Notes under the pieces: model-generated
What the model was told of the DNA's origin: nothing
The model's input: the letters and a program-made list of their open reading frames with translations, nothing else
Database searches by the model: none
Shown: positions 1 through 8,278 of the stretch, in pieces
Numbering within the stretch: position 1 is the stretch's first letter
How the letters are laid out: the number at the start of each line of letters is the position of its first letter
Assembly: GCA_964247295.1 (NCBI GenBank)
Contig: CAXTTV010000004.1
Span: forward strand, 1 to 62,873
Direction of reading: 5' to 3'
Source: CAXTTV01 sp964247295
GTDB taxonomy: Bacteria > Chloroflexota > Ktedonobacteria > Ktedonobacterales > Ktedonobacteraceae
Length of the DNA stretch: 62,873 nucleotides
Made by a program: the position numbers and the translations under genes

Positions 1-88
1 CTTATACGGGCCCATATTTATTGTGTCGCTATAAATTTTTTTATCGCTCCACTTTCGCATGTGAATAGCGAAAAGAAAGGCACTAAGC

Positions 89-892
89 ATGACAGAAACT
101 ATCCATATCTGGTCCGGCGAAGCAGCCTTGTACGACGAGACTCGCCCTCACGCCCCAAATGTTCTCCTGGATATCTGCTCCCAATTGGTCCACTTGCTTG
201 AACCTCCAGTCGTGGTAGATCTCGGAAGCGGAACTGGCTTCTCTACCCTTCTCTGGGCCAAACGAGCACGGCAGGTCATCGGAATCGAGCCAAACGCTGA
301 GATGCGGGCGCAGGCAGAACGCCAGCGGGTTCTTGACTCAGATGCAGAGCGAATACAGTATCGGGACGGGCTCTCTACTCAGACAGGTCTGACGACTGAC
401 AGTAGCGATATCGTCACTTGTTCTCAGTCACTGCACTGGATGGAACCAGAACCCACCTTTGCTGAGGTAGCTCGTATCCTACGGCCAGGCGGACTTTTTG
501 TGGCTTATGATTACGATTGGCCTCCGACAGTTCATTGGGAGGTGGAACAAGCTTATCACGACACGATTGCACACTTTCGTCGGATCAGGGCAGAACGTGC
601 CATTGATCGTGGAGTGAAGTCCTGGTCGAAGGAAAAACATCTCACACGTATGCAAGAGAGCGGACAGTTCCGCTATGTGAAAGAACTCCTTATCCATCAG
701 CTTGAAGAGGGCAATGCCCAACGCTTCATTGGCTTAACATTAAGTTATGGGATCGCCCGTTATCTGAAACAGGGGTATCTCACTGAACAAGAAGTCGGCC
801 TGGACCACTTGAAGCGTGTCGCCCAAGACTTCATTGGGCTAGAACTTATTCCCTGGTATTTCAGCTATCGAGTCAGAATAGGGATCAAGTAA
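89..892 (+). CDS. class I SAM-dependent methyltransferase
   Basis: A 267-residue protein with a Rossmann-type methyltransferase core. Motif I (VVDLGSGTGF) lies at residues 42-51, followed by the acidic end of strand 2 (IGIEP, about 64-68), the motif SLHWMEP around 114-120 and a LRPGG turn near 131-135, the usual order in the UbiE/methyltransferase-11 group. The substrate cannot be read from the sequence; the SLHWM block is typical of small-molecule methyltransferases such as trans-aconitate methyltransferase-like proteins. It is preceded by an AAAGAAAGG ribosome site and a possible -10 (TATAAAT) near position 31. It stands alone and reads in the same direction as the M48 protease that follows. 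Confidence 0.85.
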   Translation: MTETIHIWSGEAALYDETRPHAPNVLLDICSQLVHLLEPPVVVDLGSGTGFSTLLWAKRARQVIGIEPNAEMRAQAERQRVLDSDAERIQYRDGLSTQTGLTTDSSDIVTCSQSLHWMEPEPTFAEVARILRPGGLFVAYDYDWPPTVHWEVEQAYHDTIAHFRRIRAERAIDRGVKSWSKEKHLTRMQESGQFRYVKELLIHQLEEGNAQRFIGLTLSYGIARYLKQGYLTEQEVGLDHLKRVAQDFIGLELIPWYFSYRVRIGIK

Positions 893-1029
893 ACAGAGAC
901 ATACAACTCACATGTAGAGCAGTGGTCATAGAATTTCTACCTGTGCTATTATAGATGCATTGTTAACGATTGCGTACGATTGTCTACTTATACCTATGTT
1001 CTACTTTACTCTCCAGGAAGATTTACGCT

Positions 1030-2169
1030 ATGGAAATCGATGCTTCACGACAACAGCAGGCCCGCGAGTACGGGCGGATTCGCCGCCGCCTGATGTTCGT
1101 CGATCTTGGGATCGCGGTGGTGGCGCTGGCAATTCTGCTTTTTACTGGCCTGGACCGCTGGCTACGCGACCTTTTACAACCTCTGAGCTGGCAACCCCTC
1201 CACGGCTGGTTTCCCCTTCAAACTCTGGTGTATTTTCTGATTTTGATGCTCCTCTATCAGATTATTGAGATCCCAATGAGCTACTATAGCGGCTTTGTAC
1301 TTCAACATCGCTACGGGCTTTCAACGATGACGCTGGAAGCATGGATCACTGACCAGATAAAAGGGCTGGTACTGGGATTGGTGTTTGAGAGCGCGGTCCT
1401 CTTGCTGGTCTATGCGCTCCTGGCCGTACAACCTCAGACCTGGTGGCTCTGGGTCGCGCTCATATTACTGGTCTTCTCAGTGCTGCTGACCAATCTGGCT
1501 CCGGTCCTGCTGATGCCGCTTTTCTATAAGTTCACTCCATTACCCGAGGGAGAACTAACCGAACGCCTGCACGCTCTGGCAAAGCGCGCCAATACCCGTA
1601 TTCGCGGCGTCTTTACGATGCACATGAGCGATAAGACAACGGCGGCAAACGCGGCGGTAATGGGTCTGGGCAATACGCGGCGCGTAGTCCTGGGAGATAC
1701 GATGCTGGATCGCTACTCGGTTGACGAGATCGAGGTGGTCATGGCCCATGAGCTTGGACACCATGTCCATCGCGATATCTGGAAGCTGATTATTAGTCAG
1801 TCAGTGGTTACGCTGGTCGGACTTTATCTTTTGAACCTGGGTCTGCATTGGACGGTTGAAGGCCTGGGCCTCTACAAATCTCTAACGGATGCCGCGACGA
1901 TCCCGCTGCTGTTCCTGCTGATGGGAGCCTTTGGCTTGATCACTCGGCCAATCAGCAATAGCTATAGCCGCTATATTGAGTATCAGGCCGATGAGTATGC
2001 CCTTCAAACGACGGGTAAGATCGAGGCTTTTAAAAGCGCGATGACCCGGCTGGCGAATCAAAATCTCTCAGAAATCGAACCCTCGCCAGTCTACGAGACG
2101 CTTTTCTACGATCACCCGTCGATCAATCGTCGCCTTCAACATGCGGATGCCTTCGCGACCAGCGCATAA
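1030..2169 (+). CDS. M48 family (Ste24/HtpX-like) membrane metallopeptidase
   Basis: A 379-residue integral membrane zinc protease. Several hydrophobic segments fill residues about 25-190, then comes the zinc motif HELGH at about 240-244 and the downstream third-ligand segment EYQADEYA at about 317. This order and length fit the CaaX-protease-like Ste24 branch better than short HtpX. A longer reading frame opens at 970, but the start at 1030 is preferred because AGGAAG sits 9 bases upstream and the extra 20 residues look like untranslated leader. Proteases of this group cleave membrane or prenylated proteins; in bacteria they are tied to membrane protein quality control. The natural substrate here is unknown. 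Confidence 0.88.
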   Translation: MEIDASRQQQAREYGRIRRRLMFVDLGIAVVALAILLFTGLDRWLRDLLQPLSWQPLHGWFPLQTLVYFLILMLLYQIIEIPMSYYSGFVLQHRYGLSTMTLEAWITDQIKGLVLGLVFESAVLLLVYALLAVQPQTWWLWVALILLVFSVLLTNLAPVLLMPLFYKFTPLPEGELTERLHALAKRANTRIRGVFTMHMSDKTTAANAAVMGLGNTRRVVLGDTMLDRYSVDEIEVVMAHELGHHVHRDIWKLIISQSVVTLVGLYLLNLGLHWTVEGLGLYKSLTDAATIPLLFLLMGAFGLITRPISNSYSRYIEYQADEYALQTTGKIEAFKSAMTRLANQNLSEIEPSPVYETLFYDHPSINRRLQHADAFATSA

Positions 2170-2254
2170 AGCAGGTGGTCCAGAAGGGCAGCCGCCCTCC
2201 TGACTGGGGACCGGAGTTGTGCCCTAACCCCCTTTTCCCAGGAAGATAAAAATG

Positions 2255-2288
2255 TATAATACCCATACGAGTACTCAGTATGGGTATT
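2255..2288 (+). promoter_or_regulatory. -10 box plus long inverted repeat (operator or hairpin)
   Basis: TATAAT at 2255-2260 is overlapped by a perfect 11-base inverted repeat: AATACCCATAC (2258-2268) and its complement GTATGGGTATT (2278-2288), separated by nine bases that are themselves almost palindromic (GAGTACTC). No good -35 is visible. The placement over the -10 and start point suits a repressor operator for the downstream oxidoreductase. Confidence 0.6.
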
Positions 2289-2321
2289 GTTTATTTCCAG
2301 GGCCCGAAAGGATGATCTCCA

Positions 2322-3404
2322 ATGACAACTGATAATACCAATACAGCGCAACAGGTAGCACCGGCGAAGGCGTATCGCAGTCGAGTAGGGCTGGTCGCCG
2401 ATTCCCCCAACTTTCCAGCCGAGTGGAATGCGGTAATGGAAAAAGTCAAGCTGGCCGATGAGCTTGGCTTCGATTCAATCTGGCTGGGCGAGTCCTGGGG
2501 CTATGAGCTTTTTACCTCAATGGCCGATCTGGTCCGCGTCACCAAAAGAATCAAGATCGGCGCGGGGATCGCGAATATTTATTCACGCACCCCGGCTTTG
2601 ATCGCCAGTACGGTCGCGACCCTGGACGAGCGATCCGGCGGACGGATCATCCTGGGTCTGGGTCCCTCGGGAGCGAATGTAATCGAGCACTGGCATGGCG
2701 TTCCCTTCGAGAAGCCGGTCCAGCGCACCCGCGAGTATGTGCAGATCATCCGAACGATTCTCAGAGGCGAGAAGCTGCACCACCAGGGCGAGCTCTTTCA
2801 TCTGGATCGAGGATTTAAGCTGCGCTTCACCCCACCCCGCGCCGATCTTCCAATCTATGTCGCGGCCATGGGTCCAAAGAATGTGCAGCAGTCGGGCGAG
2901 ATCGCCGATGGCATTCTCCCGGTCTATTGGCCTGGCAACAAATGGGGTGACCTCCGGCAGCAGCTAGATGAGGGCTCAAAGCTAGCCGGGCGTCCTCCAC
3001 AGAGCGCGGCGATCGCGCCCTACCTTACCACCATCATCTTAAGCGAAAATCCCAGCGAGCAGGAGATCGCTCAGGCACGCTTCCAGGCGGCCTCACCACT
3101 GGCTTATTATATTGGCAAGATGGGCGTCTATTATGCTCAGATGCTCACCCGCAATGGCTATGGCAAAGAGGTTGAGGCAGTGAAGAAGGGTTGGAAAGAA
3201 GGGATGCGCGGTGGCATTGGCGCGATCTCCCCCGAATTGCTGGAGGCAACCTCAATTATCGCGACACCTGAGAAAATGGTAGAGAAGCTGGACCAGTGGG
3301 CCGCCGCAGGCGTGGACGAGCCACTCCTGAGTATGCCCGGTGGCGAGATCGATGAGGCAGGCGAGAAACTCAATGCGCTGATGACGGTTTTGCGCCACCC
3401 TTAA
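2322..3404 (+). CDS. LLM class flavin-dependent oxidoreductase (F420 or FMN luciferase-like)
   Basis: A 360-residue TIM-barrel protein of the bacterial luciferase-like superfamily. Family blocks are the N-terminal LADELGFDSIWLGES, the segment VATLDERSGGRIILGLGPSG around residues 98-117, and the C-terminal TPEKMVEKLDQWAAAGVD. The length and pattern resemble F420-dependent oxidoreductases and alkanal monooxygenase-like enzymes; which cofactor is used cannot be decided by eye. AAAGGA lies about ten bases before the start. The gene stands alone behind a strong palindrome overlapping its -10 box, which suggests inducible expression in response to a small molecule. The neighbouring antiporter is convergent. 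Confidence 0.88.
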   Translation: MTTDNTNTAQQVAPAKAYRSRVGLVADSPNFPAEWNAVMEKVKLADELGFDSIWLGESWGYELFTSMADLVRVTKRIKIGAGIANIYSRTPALIASTVATLDERSGGRIILGLGPSGANVIEHWHGVPFEKPVQRTREYVQIIRTILRGEKLHHQGELFHLDRGFKLRFTPPRADLPIYVAAMGPKNVQQSGEIADGILPVYWPGNKWGDLRQQLDEGSKLAGRPPQSAAIAPYLTTIILSENPSEQEIAQARFQAASPLAYYIGKMGVYYAQMLTRNGYGKEVEAVKKGWKEGMRGGIGAISPELLEATSIIATPEKMVEKLDQWAAAGVDEPLLSMPGGEIDEAGEKLNALMTVLRHP

Positions 3405-3422
3405 AAGCTCCCCTTCCTACAT

Positions 3423-4688
3423 TCAAGCCGGGATACCAGGCGGTGTCCCTGGCTTCGCTTTCTGTGTGACTACCGGTATGCGCTTCAATAGCCAGCGCAG
3501 GCTAAACCCCTGAACAAGCAAGGTAAAGAGCACTACCGCGTAGGTATAGAAGATAAGCTCCTCCCGGTGCGGCGTCCGTAGAGGCAGGGCCAGCACCAGG
3601 GCCATGGAGAGCGCCCCCCGCAGACCACTCCAGAAGATCAGAAAGCGCCCGGCCACCAGAAACTGCTGCGAGAAGGCCGGGACTATTCGTGGTAAGACAA
3701 TTACCATCGCTAATCTGCTGAGCAGCACCGCCGCGATCGCGATCCCCGCATTTAATGCCAGTGTTGGAAACCCCGGCGAGGTGATAAAACGCAGCGGATT
3801 AAGCTGAACCCCGACCAGTAAAAAGACCAGGGTGTTCGCGAGAAACGCAATAGTTGTCCAGAAATTATCAACGGCCTCACGCGTCTCCGGGAACATAATC
3901 CGGGGCTCATAAATGCTCACAACTAAAGAAGCCACAATCACAGACAAGATACCCGAACAATGAAAAGCGTCAGCGATCACATAAGCCCCATAAGCGATCA
4001 CCAGAGTTACAGTCGTCTCAACTAAAGAATCGTCGATCAAGCGAACAATCTGGCTTGCCAGAAATCCGCCGATGAAACCGACCAGAATCCCGCCTCCAGC
4101 CTCTATCATCAAGGTTCCGATGATCTGCCACCAGTTCTCGCCACCCCCGGCACCACCAGCCTGAGCAGACAACAGGACCAGAGCGAGAAATGTCTGGTAT
4201 AAAGAACCGGAGACCCCATCGTTAAACAGACTCTCCCCTTCAATGATCGTTGAGAGACTACGATTCACTTTCAATTGTCGAAAAAGTCCCAGAACGGCCA
4301 CGGGATCGGTCGGCGAGAGGATTGACCCAAGCAGGAATGCCAGCTTCCAGTCCAGTCCAATAATAAAATGGATGACTAGAGCAATCATGCTCAAAGCCAG
4401 AAGTAATCCCGGTACGGCCAGTAAAAACACAGCTTGCCAGTTCTCTCGCAACTCTTTCAGATGGATTGACCAGGACCCCTCGAACAGTAACGCTGGCAGA
4501 AACACAAATAAGACCAGATCTGGTGTCAATTGTGCCTGAGGGATCAACCCGGATAGGCCGATCACCAGACCGGCCAGGACCAATCCCAATGTATAAGGGA
4601 CGGCAAGTCGGCGCGTTATCAGAATCACACCCAGACCAATCAATAAAAAAAAGACCAGTTCACGCACCAGCAAAACAACGTCAATCAT
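3423..4688 (-). CDS. cation/proton antiporter (NhaP/CPA1 type)
   Basis: About 421 residues and roughly twelve hydrophobic segments. The conserved CPA1 blocks LSPTDPVAVLGL and GESLFNDGVSGSLYQ are present, including the ion-binding TDP and ND residues known in NhaP-type Na+/H+ exchangers. It exchanges Na+ or K+ for protons across the cytoplasmic membrane. The reading frame can be pushed to a GTG at 4802, but that would run through the terminator hairpin of the upstream lipoprotein gene; the ATG at 4688 (residue 39 of the long frame), just before the first membrane helix, is more likely, although its ribosome site is poor. No regulatory C-terminal domain is seen. Confidence 0.85.
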   Translation of the reverse strand: MIDVVLLVRELVFFLLIGLGVILITRRLAVPYTLGLVLAGLVIGLSGLIPQAQLTPDLVLFVFLPALLFEGSWSIHLKELRENWQAVFLLAVPGLLLALSMIALVIHFIIGLDWKLAFLLGSILSPTDPVAVLGLFRQLKVNRSLSTIIEGESLFNDGVSGSLYQTFLALVLLSAQAGGAGGGENWWQIIGTLMIEAGGGILVGFIGGFLASQIVRLIDDSLVETTVTLVIAYGAYVIADAFHCSGILSVIVASLVVSIYEPRIMFPETREAVDNFWTTIAFLANTLVFLLVGVQLNPLRFITSPGFPTLALNAGIAIAAVLLSRLAMVIVLPRIVPAFSQQFLVAGRFLIFWSGLRGALSMALVLALPLRTPHREELIFYTYAVVLFTLLVQGFSLRWLLKRIPVVTQKAKPGTPPGIPA

Positions 4689-4769
4689 CTGAGGAGGCCC
4701 TTTCAAATGTACAGCGAAATACCCTCCCCATTGTACAACGAGACGCGGAATGTCATAATTTATTGGAAA

Positions 4770-4804
4770 CAAAAAAGTGGATCTCGGCTGACTGAGATCC
4801 ACTT
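4770..4804 (-). terminator. rho-independent terminator of the lipoprotein gene
   Basis: A perfect 10-base stem, AGTGGATCTC (4776-4785) with GAGATCCACT (4794-4803), is followed on the minus strand by TTTTTTGTTT. It lies 46 bases beyond the stop of the lipoprotein gene at 4850. Confidence 0.85.
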
Positions 4805-4849
4805 GAGCGAAAGAAAAAGTGTAAATCTAGAAAAATGGGTATTTCTGGT

Positions 4850-5395
4850 TTACTTTACATCGATGGTGAAGGTGGTATCAACCATGTAATGTGGACAGAC
4901 CGCACCCTTTTTGCAGATCGGCCTACCCGAAAACTCTAATGTGGTCTTACCAGTATCTTGAGCCATAAAGTGCCAGATACAGGCATTTTGAGCAACCGAA
5001 AGATATCCGCCCGTTCCCAGAAGCTTCAGGTTCCCTTCGGAACTGTTCGGGCCACCCCAGGAGTTGGTGTCAGGCAATTGGATCTCGATCAGATTGCCAT
5101 TTTTCGCACTGACAATGGTGTTGCTGTCACCCATTTTAATCGTTACATCTGGCTTTTCGGTACTGACATTCGAGCCAGCAGGGGGCTCATTGGCCGGGCA
5201 ACCGGAGGTCGAAGCAGCAGTCCCGGTTAAGGTTGGCGTGGATGTAATCGGTGATGGAGCGCTCCCGGTCGTGGTCCTGGTAGTGCCAATCCCAGTCGCG
5301 TTTGAACCACAGGCGCTCAAGGTAAACATACCCATTACAAAAACCGGTACCAGCAACGCAAGCCAACGTCGATGAGTTTTCTGCGTCTTCAACAT
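4850..5395 (-). CDS. secreted lipoprotein with chagasin (I42)-like C-terminal domain
   Basis: A 181-residue exported lipoprotein. A basic N terminus and hydrophobic stretch end in the lipobox LSAC with Cys29 as the lipidation site, then a Thr/Ser/Pro-rich linker of about 35 residues. The C-terminal 100 residues show the spacing of chagasin-like inhibitors of cysteine peptidases: a GNLIEIQLPDTNSWGG strand, a GGYLS segment, an aromatic-rich FMAQDTGKTTLEFSGRP strand pair, and a final FTIDVK strand. This assignment is by pattern only and other Ig-like folds remain possible. Two cysteine pairs are present in the domain. The gene is followed by a strong terminator, so it is probably transcribed alone. 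Confidence 0.6.
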   Translation of the reverse strand: MLKTQKTHRRWLALLVPVFVMGMFTLSACGSNATGIGTTRTTTGSAPSPITSTPTLTGTAASTSGCPANEPPAGSNVSTEKPDVTIKMGDSNTIVSAKNGNLIEIQLPDTNSWGGPNSSEGNLKLLGTGGYLSVAQNACIWHFMAQDTGKTTLEFSGRPICKKGAVCPHYMVDTTFTIDVK

Positions 5396-5533
5396 ACGGA
5401 ACTCCTTCTACATTCTCGTTAATCTGACAATCTGGATCATTTATTGATTGCACCTTATAGACGCGCACTGTAGAAAAATAGTTCCCATTGTGCTTCACAA
5501 AACAAATACCGCTTTTGCTCAACAATCAGAGCT

Positions 5534-6130
5534 TTATGAGATGGTCGCCAGCATGGTCAATAGTTCCTCGGCCTCGATCAGAAAACTCCGATGCGGAAGA
5601 ACCTGATGCGCCATTCCTAAACGCAGGGCCTCAGAGGCTTCTATGATCTCTCCGGTCACAAGCAGTCGCATAGTCGTCTGGTGACTCAGATGAGCGGGAA
5701 AATACACGGCTGCGGCTGGTGAGATCAACCCCTGATCAATGCCTGGTAGACTGAATCTGGCGTCCTCACGAGCGATTACGGTATCGCACCGGAGGGCCAG
5801 TTCACAGCCGGCTCCCGTGACCTGCCCTTTCACCAGAGCAATGGTGGGGATCTTTCGCTCCTGGAGCTCCTCAAAGGCGGCGAAAGTATCCTTGCTGACC
5901 TTCAATAGCTCTCGCGCCTGCCCCTTCGCCAGTTCTTGAAGATCCCAGCCGCCGCTAAATGCCTGCTCACCGGTTCCTGTAATCACTACCAGACGAGCGT
6001 TCTGACGAACGGCGCTCTGAAGACCAGCAGTGAGCTGATCGAGAATGGGGATCGTTAATAAATTCAATGGGGGATGATCTAGAATTAACCAGAGGATGCG
6101 TTTATGGAAATGCTGGCGTACATGAGACAT
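5534..6130 (-). CDS. short enoyl-CoA hydratase/isomerase family protein
   Basis: A 198-residue crotonase-fold protein, about 60 residues shorter than usual and lacking the C-terminal helical part. The CoA-binding region is present (ITGTGEQAFSGGWDL, residues about 50-64) and the oxyanion-hole block VTGAGCELALRCD carries the first acidic residue. The second catalytic glutamate of hydratases, normally in a GLPE segment, is replaced by LPGIDQGL, so it may be an isomerase, another CoA enzyme, or a non-catalytic partner. It follows the paa genes in the same direction but after a hairpin at 6185-6208 and a TATAAT, so it may be separately transcribed. AT-rich spacing and coding look normal; no frameshift is seen. 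Confidence 0.75.
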   Translation of the reverse strand: MSHVRQHFHKRILWLILDHPPLNLLTIPILDQLTAGLQSAVRQNARLVVITGTGEQAFSGGWDLQELAKGQARELLKVSKDTFAAFEELQERKIPTIALVKGQVTGAGCELALRCDTVIAREDARFSLPGIDQGLISPAAAVYFPAHLSHQTTMRLLVTGEIIEASEALRLGMAHQVLPHRSFLIEAEELLTMLATIS

Positions 6131-6184
6131 AGTCGGTTTTTTACCTACTTTTGCGCTTTTTTAAGGGTGGCACGTACAAACCTG

Positions 6185-6208
6185 CTGGGCATCTCTCAAG
6201 ATGCCCAG
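6185..6208 (-). terminator. hairpin between the two hydratase genes (possible terminator)
   Basis: A perfect 10-base stem CTGGGCATCT / AGATGCCCAG with a four-base loop. The minus-strand tail is only weakly U-rich (AGGTTTGTACG) and the plus-strand tail contains CTTTTATTA, so it is a possible, not certain, end of the paa transcript. Confidence 0.45.
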
Positions 6209-6251
6209 CGCTGCTTGCTTTTATTATAGCATTTGAAAGCCGATCTTGTAT

Positions 6252-7052
6252 TTATCGCCCTTCAAAGGATGGCTTGCGCTTCTCAACGTAGGCTGCGATC
6301 CCTTCTTTAGCATCCTCGCTCTGGAAGCAGAGCTGCTGTAGCTCCCGCTCGATCGCCAGAGACTCAGAAAAGGATACCTCAGAACCAGATTGCACCGATC
6401 TCTTGATCCGTCCCACGGTTTTCGCCGCACGGTTGGGGGGACAGAAGCCTTTGGCATAATCCAGGACTTTCTCCCAGTACCCCTCGGACTCATACACATA
6501 ATTGATAAGCCCCATCTCCTGAGCCTCTTCAAAGGTCATCAGCTTGCCTTCAGCCATGTATTCGATGGCTTTATTTTTGGGGAGGGCTCGCGCCAATCGC
6601 TGGGTACCGCCAGTTCCGGGCAGCACACCTAGATTTACTTCGGGCAGGCCAACCTTACCAGCGTTGCGGCGCGCGATCCGGATATCGCAGGCCATGGCGA
6701 TCTCAAGGCCACCGCCAACGGTATGCCCGTTCAGGGCCGCGATCACCAACTTGGTGGTCTGCTCCAGCCGCGTCAGGGTCTCGTTGGCGTGCAGACAAAA
6801 ATAATATTTAAAGCCCGGCGTCACAGCGTTCAGCATGCTGATCTCAGCTCCAGCACAGAAAAACTTCTCGCCCGCGCCACGCAGCAAAAGCACATGCACG
6901 TTATCATCGAAACGGGCCTGAAGGATCGCCTCGTCAAGCTGACGCATCATCTCGTAGCTATAGGTGTTGGCCGGGGTGTTATTCAGCTCAATTACGGCAA
7001 CCCCATCGGTCACACTATAATTTACAAGCGTTTTTTCGCTGGTTGTAGTCAC
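6252..7052 (-). CDS. enoyl-CoA hydratase (paa operon)
   Basis: A 266-residue crotonase-superfamily enzyme. Both catalytic glutamate blocks of true hydratases are intact: GGGLEIAMACD and GLPEVNLGVLPGTGGTQR. The CoA-binding GEKFFCAGAEI block is also present. It starts with GTG whose first base is the last base of the preceding zinc-ribbon gene's TAG stop, so the two are translationally coupled; AAAGGATG lies upstream. In known phenylacetate degradation, crotonases PaaF (dehydroacyl-CoA hydratase) and PaaG (epoxide isomerase) act after the epoxidase. By its intact glutamates this one fits the PaaF role better, but sequence alone does not settle it. Confidence 0.85.
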   Translation of the reverse strand: MTTTSEKTLVNYSVTDGVAVIELNNTPANTYSYEMMRQLDEAILQARFDDNVHVLLLRGAGEKFFCAGAEISMLNAVTPGFKYYFCLHANETLTRLEQTTKLVIAALNGHTVGGGLEIAMACDIRIARRNAGKVGLPEVNLGVLPGTGGTQRLARALPKNKAIEYMAEGKLMTFEEAQEMGLINYVYESEGYWEKVLDYAKGFCPPNRAAKTVGRIKRSVQSGSEVSFSESLAIERELQQLCFQSEDAKEGIAAYVEKRKPSFEGR

Positions 7053-7273
7053 TACTGTTCATCCTTTCGTCCAATAGAGCTTTCCTGGCGGTCCGCGCTC
7101 CGAGCGAGCGTGGAATACGCCTCCAGGACCTCTTCGTCCTTTACGTACTCAAAGGGGGTATGACAGGCATTACAATAATATTGTACTGTCAACAGCTGCT
7201 GACCGAAAAGTGAGAAAAGTTCTGTCTGAACAGAACTGCAATAGGGGCAGCGCACCTTTTTCTCTGGCATCAT
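7052..7273 (-). CDS. PaaD-type zinc ribbon protein
   Basis: A 73-residue protein whose first 45 residues form one zinc ribbon: CPYC near the N terminus and CNAC about 22 residues later, followed by FEYVK. The pattern (CPYC..S...TE.FS.FG....QYYCNACH.PFEY) is that of the C-terminal tail of E. coli-type PaaD, where it is fused to the MIP18/DUF59 domain. Here the DUF59 part is a separate gene at 8275-8628, with paaB and paaC between them. It overlaps the end of paaC by ATGA and the start of the hydratase by one base, so it belongs to the same coupled operon. Probable role: metal delivery or maturation of the di-iron epoxidase. Confidence 0.8.
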   Translation of the reverse strand: MMPEKKVRCPYCSSVQTELFSLFGQQLLTVQYYCNACHTPFEYVKDEEVLEAYSTLARSADRQESSIGRKDEQ

Positions 7274-8034
7274 GCGCCTACCTCTATCCTTCGGCTCTCA
7301 AGATTCCAGGTTGACCAGGGAAGCACTTGCGTAAGTTCCCAGGTTTTTGCCGCAGGATCAAAACGGGCTGGCAGATCCAGATCCTGGCTTTGAAGAACGG
7401 GCATAACTCTAGCAAGATAGCGCTGACGCAGCTCTGTCGGCGAACAGTCAATCATCCCATCTTGATAAAGCTGAAATATATTTGGATCATCATCAGGGCC
7501 AAACCAGCACAATGCTTCATCCCAGTATCGTGTCAAGGACTCGTTTAAAGCGCCGCGAACCGCGCCACCAGCCTGAGCCAGTCGCTTGATCCAGCCCTCA
7601 GCATGCATGCCATGGAGCTGCTCTTCCTGAACAATTTTGCGTGCTCTCTGTCGCAAGGGCTCGTAGCTTGATTGTTGAGCGGCCTCAAAAAACACGGTAA
7701 AGACAGCATCACAGAGAAAATTGGTTGCCACAAAGTCCGACCAGCCCTGAAAATCGTGATCAAGTTCGGCCAACCAGTAGCGCAAATCGCGCGTCTCCGG
7801 CTCTATCTGCTGCGGAGCTGCCTCTGCCTGCACAAAGTTGTTGAGCAGAGGATATAATGTGCGCGCATGCCCTAGCTCATCCTGGGTCATCGCCGCCGCC
7901 GCTACCGCCGACTCCAGGGCCGGTGCGCCATTGCACCAGAAGGCATATCGCCGGCCCAGAGCCTGCTTATTATCGGCCAGCGAGGAGAGGATCGCGAACA
8001 GGGCAGCATGATCCTGGCGGGTGATGGCTGGCAT
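7270..8034 (-). CDS. paaC: phenylacetyl-CoA epoxidase subunit PaaC
   Basis: A 254-residue ferritin-like four-helix-bundle protein of the Paa catABC family. The conserved DELGHA motif is near residues 51-56 and the second EEQLHG segment is around 136-141. In the characterised PaaABCE complex PaaA carries the active di-iron site and PaaC is the related structural partner; together they form the 1,2-epoxide of phenylacetyl-CoA. The gene begins 19 bases after paaB and its stop overlaps the start of the zinc-ribbon gene. Length matches the family (about 250). Confidence 0.9.
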   Translation of the reverse strand: MPAITRQDHAALFAILSSLADNKQALGRRYAFWCNGAPALESAVAAAAMTQDELGHARTLYPLLNNFVQAEAAPQQIEPETRDLRYWLAELDHDFQGWSDFVATNFLCDAVFTVFFEAAQQSSYEPLRQRARKIVQEEQLHGMHAEGWIKRLAQAGGAVRGALNESLTRYWDEALCWFGPDDDPNIFQLYQDGMIDCSPTELRQRYLARVMPVLQSQDLDLPARFDPAAKTWELTQVLPWSTWNLESRRIEVGA

Positions 8035-8053
8035 TAGCCTCCTCCTTTGCCTT

Positions 8054-8278
8054 TTACGAGGCGATTACCGTTATAATCTGATCGCGGGGAATCAGTACCA
8101 TCTCAATCCAATTGAACTCGTCGTAGATACTGCGAGCGTAAACTTTTGCCAACTCGATATCATCTGCCATCACATTGCCGATTTCGTGTAGCGGCTCCTG
8201 ATATTGAGTGCGCGCGTACACTTGCCAGACCAGGTGGACGTTTAATTGTTCGCGGCGCGGCTCCTGCTCTATGTTCAT
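8054..8278 (-). CDS. paaB: phenylacetyl-CoA epoxidase subunit PaaB (short form)
   Basis: A 74-residue protein with the PaaB pattern: HLVWQVYARTQYQEPLHEIGNV followed by A..YARSIYDEFNW and a hydrophobic strand IEMVLIPRDQIITV. The family is usually about 90-95 residues; this copy lacks part of the C-terminal tail. PaaB bridges PaaAC heterodimers in the characterised complex. Its start overlaps the last codon of paaD (ATGA overlap at 8275-8278), so translation is coupled. Confidence 0.85.
   Translation of the reverse strand: MNIEQEPRREQLNVHLVWQVYARTQYQEPLHEIGNVMADDIELAKVYARSIYDEFNWIEMVLIPRDQIITVIAS

Noticed and set aside
4689..4802. GTG start of the antiporter at 4802
   Set aside because: It would place translation through the lipoprotein terminator and add 38 non-membrane residues.
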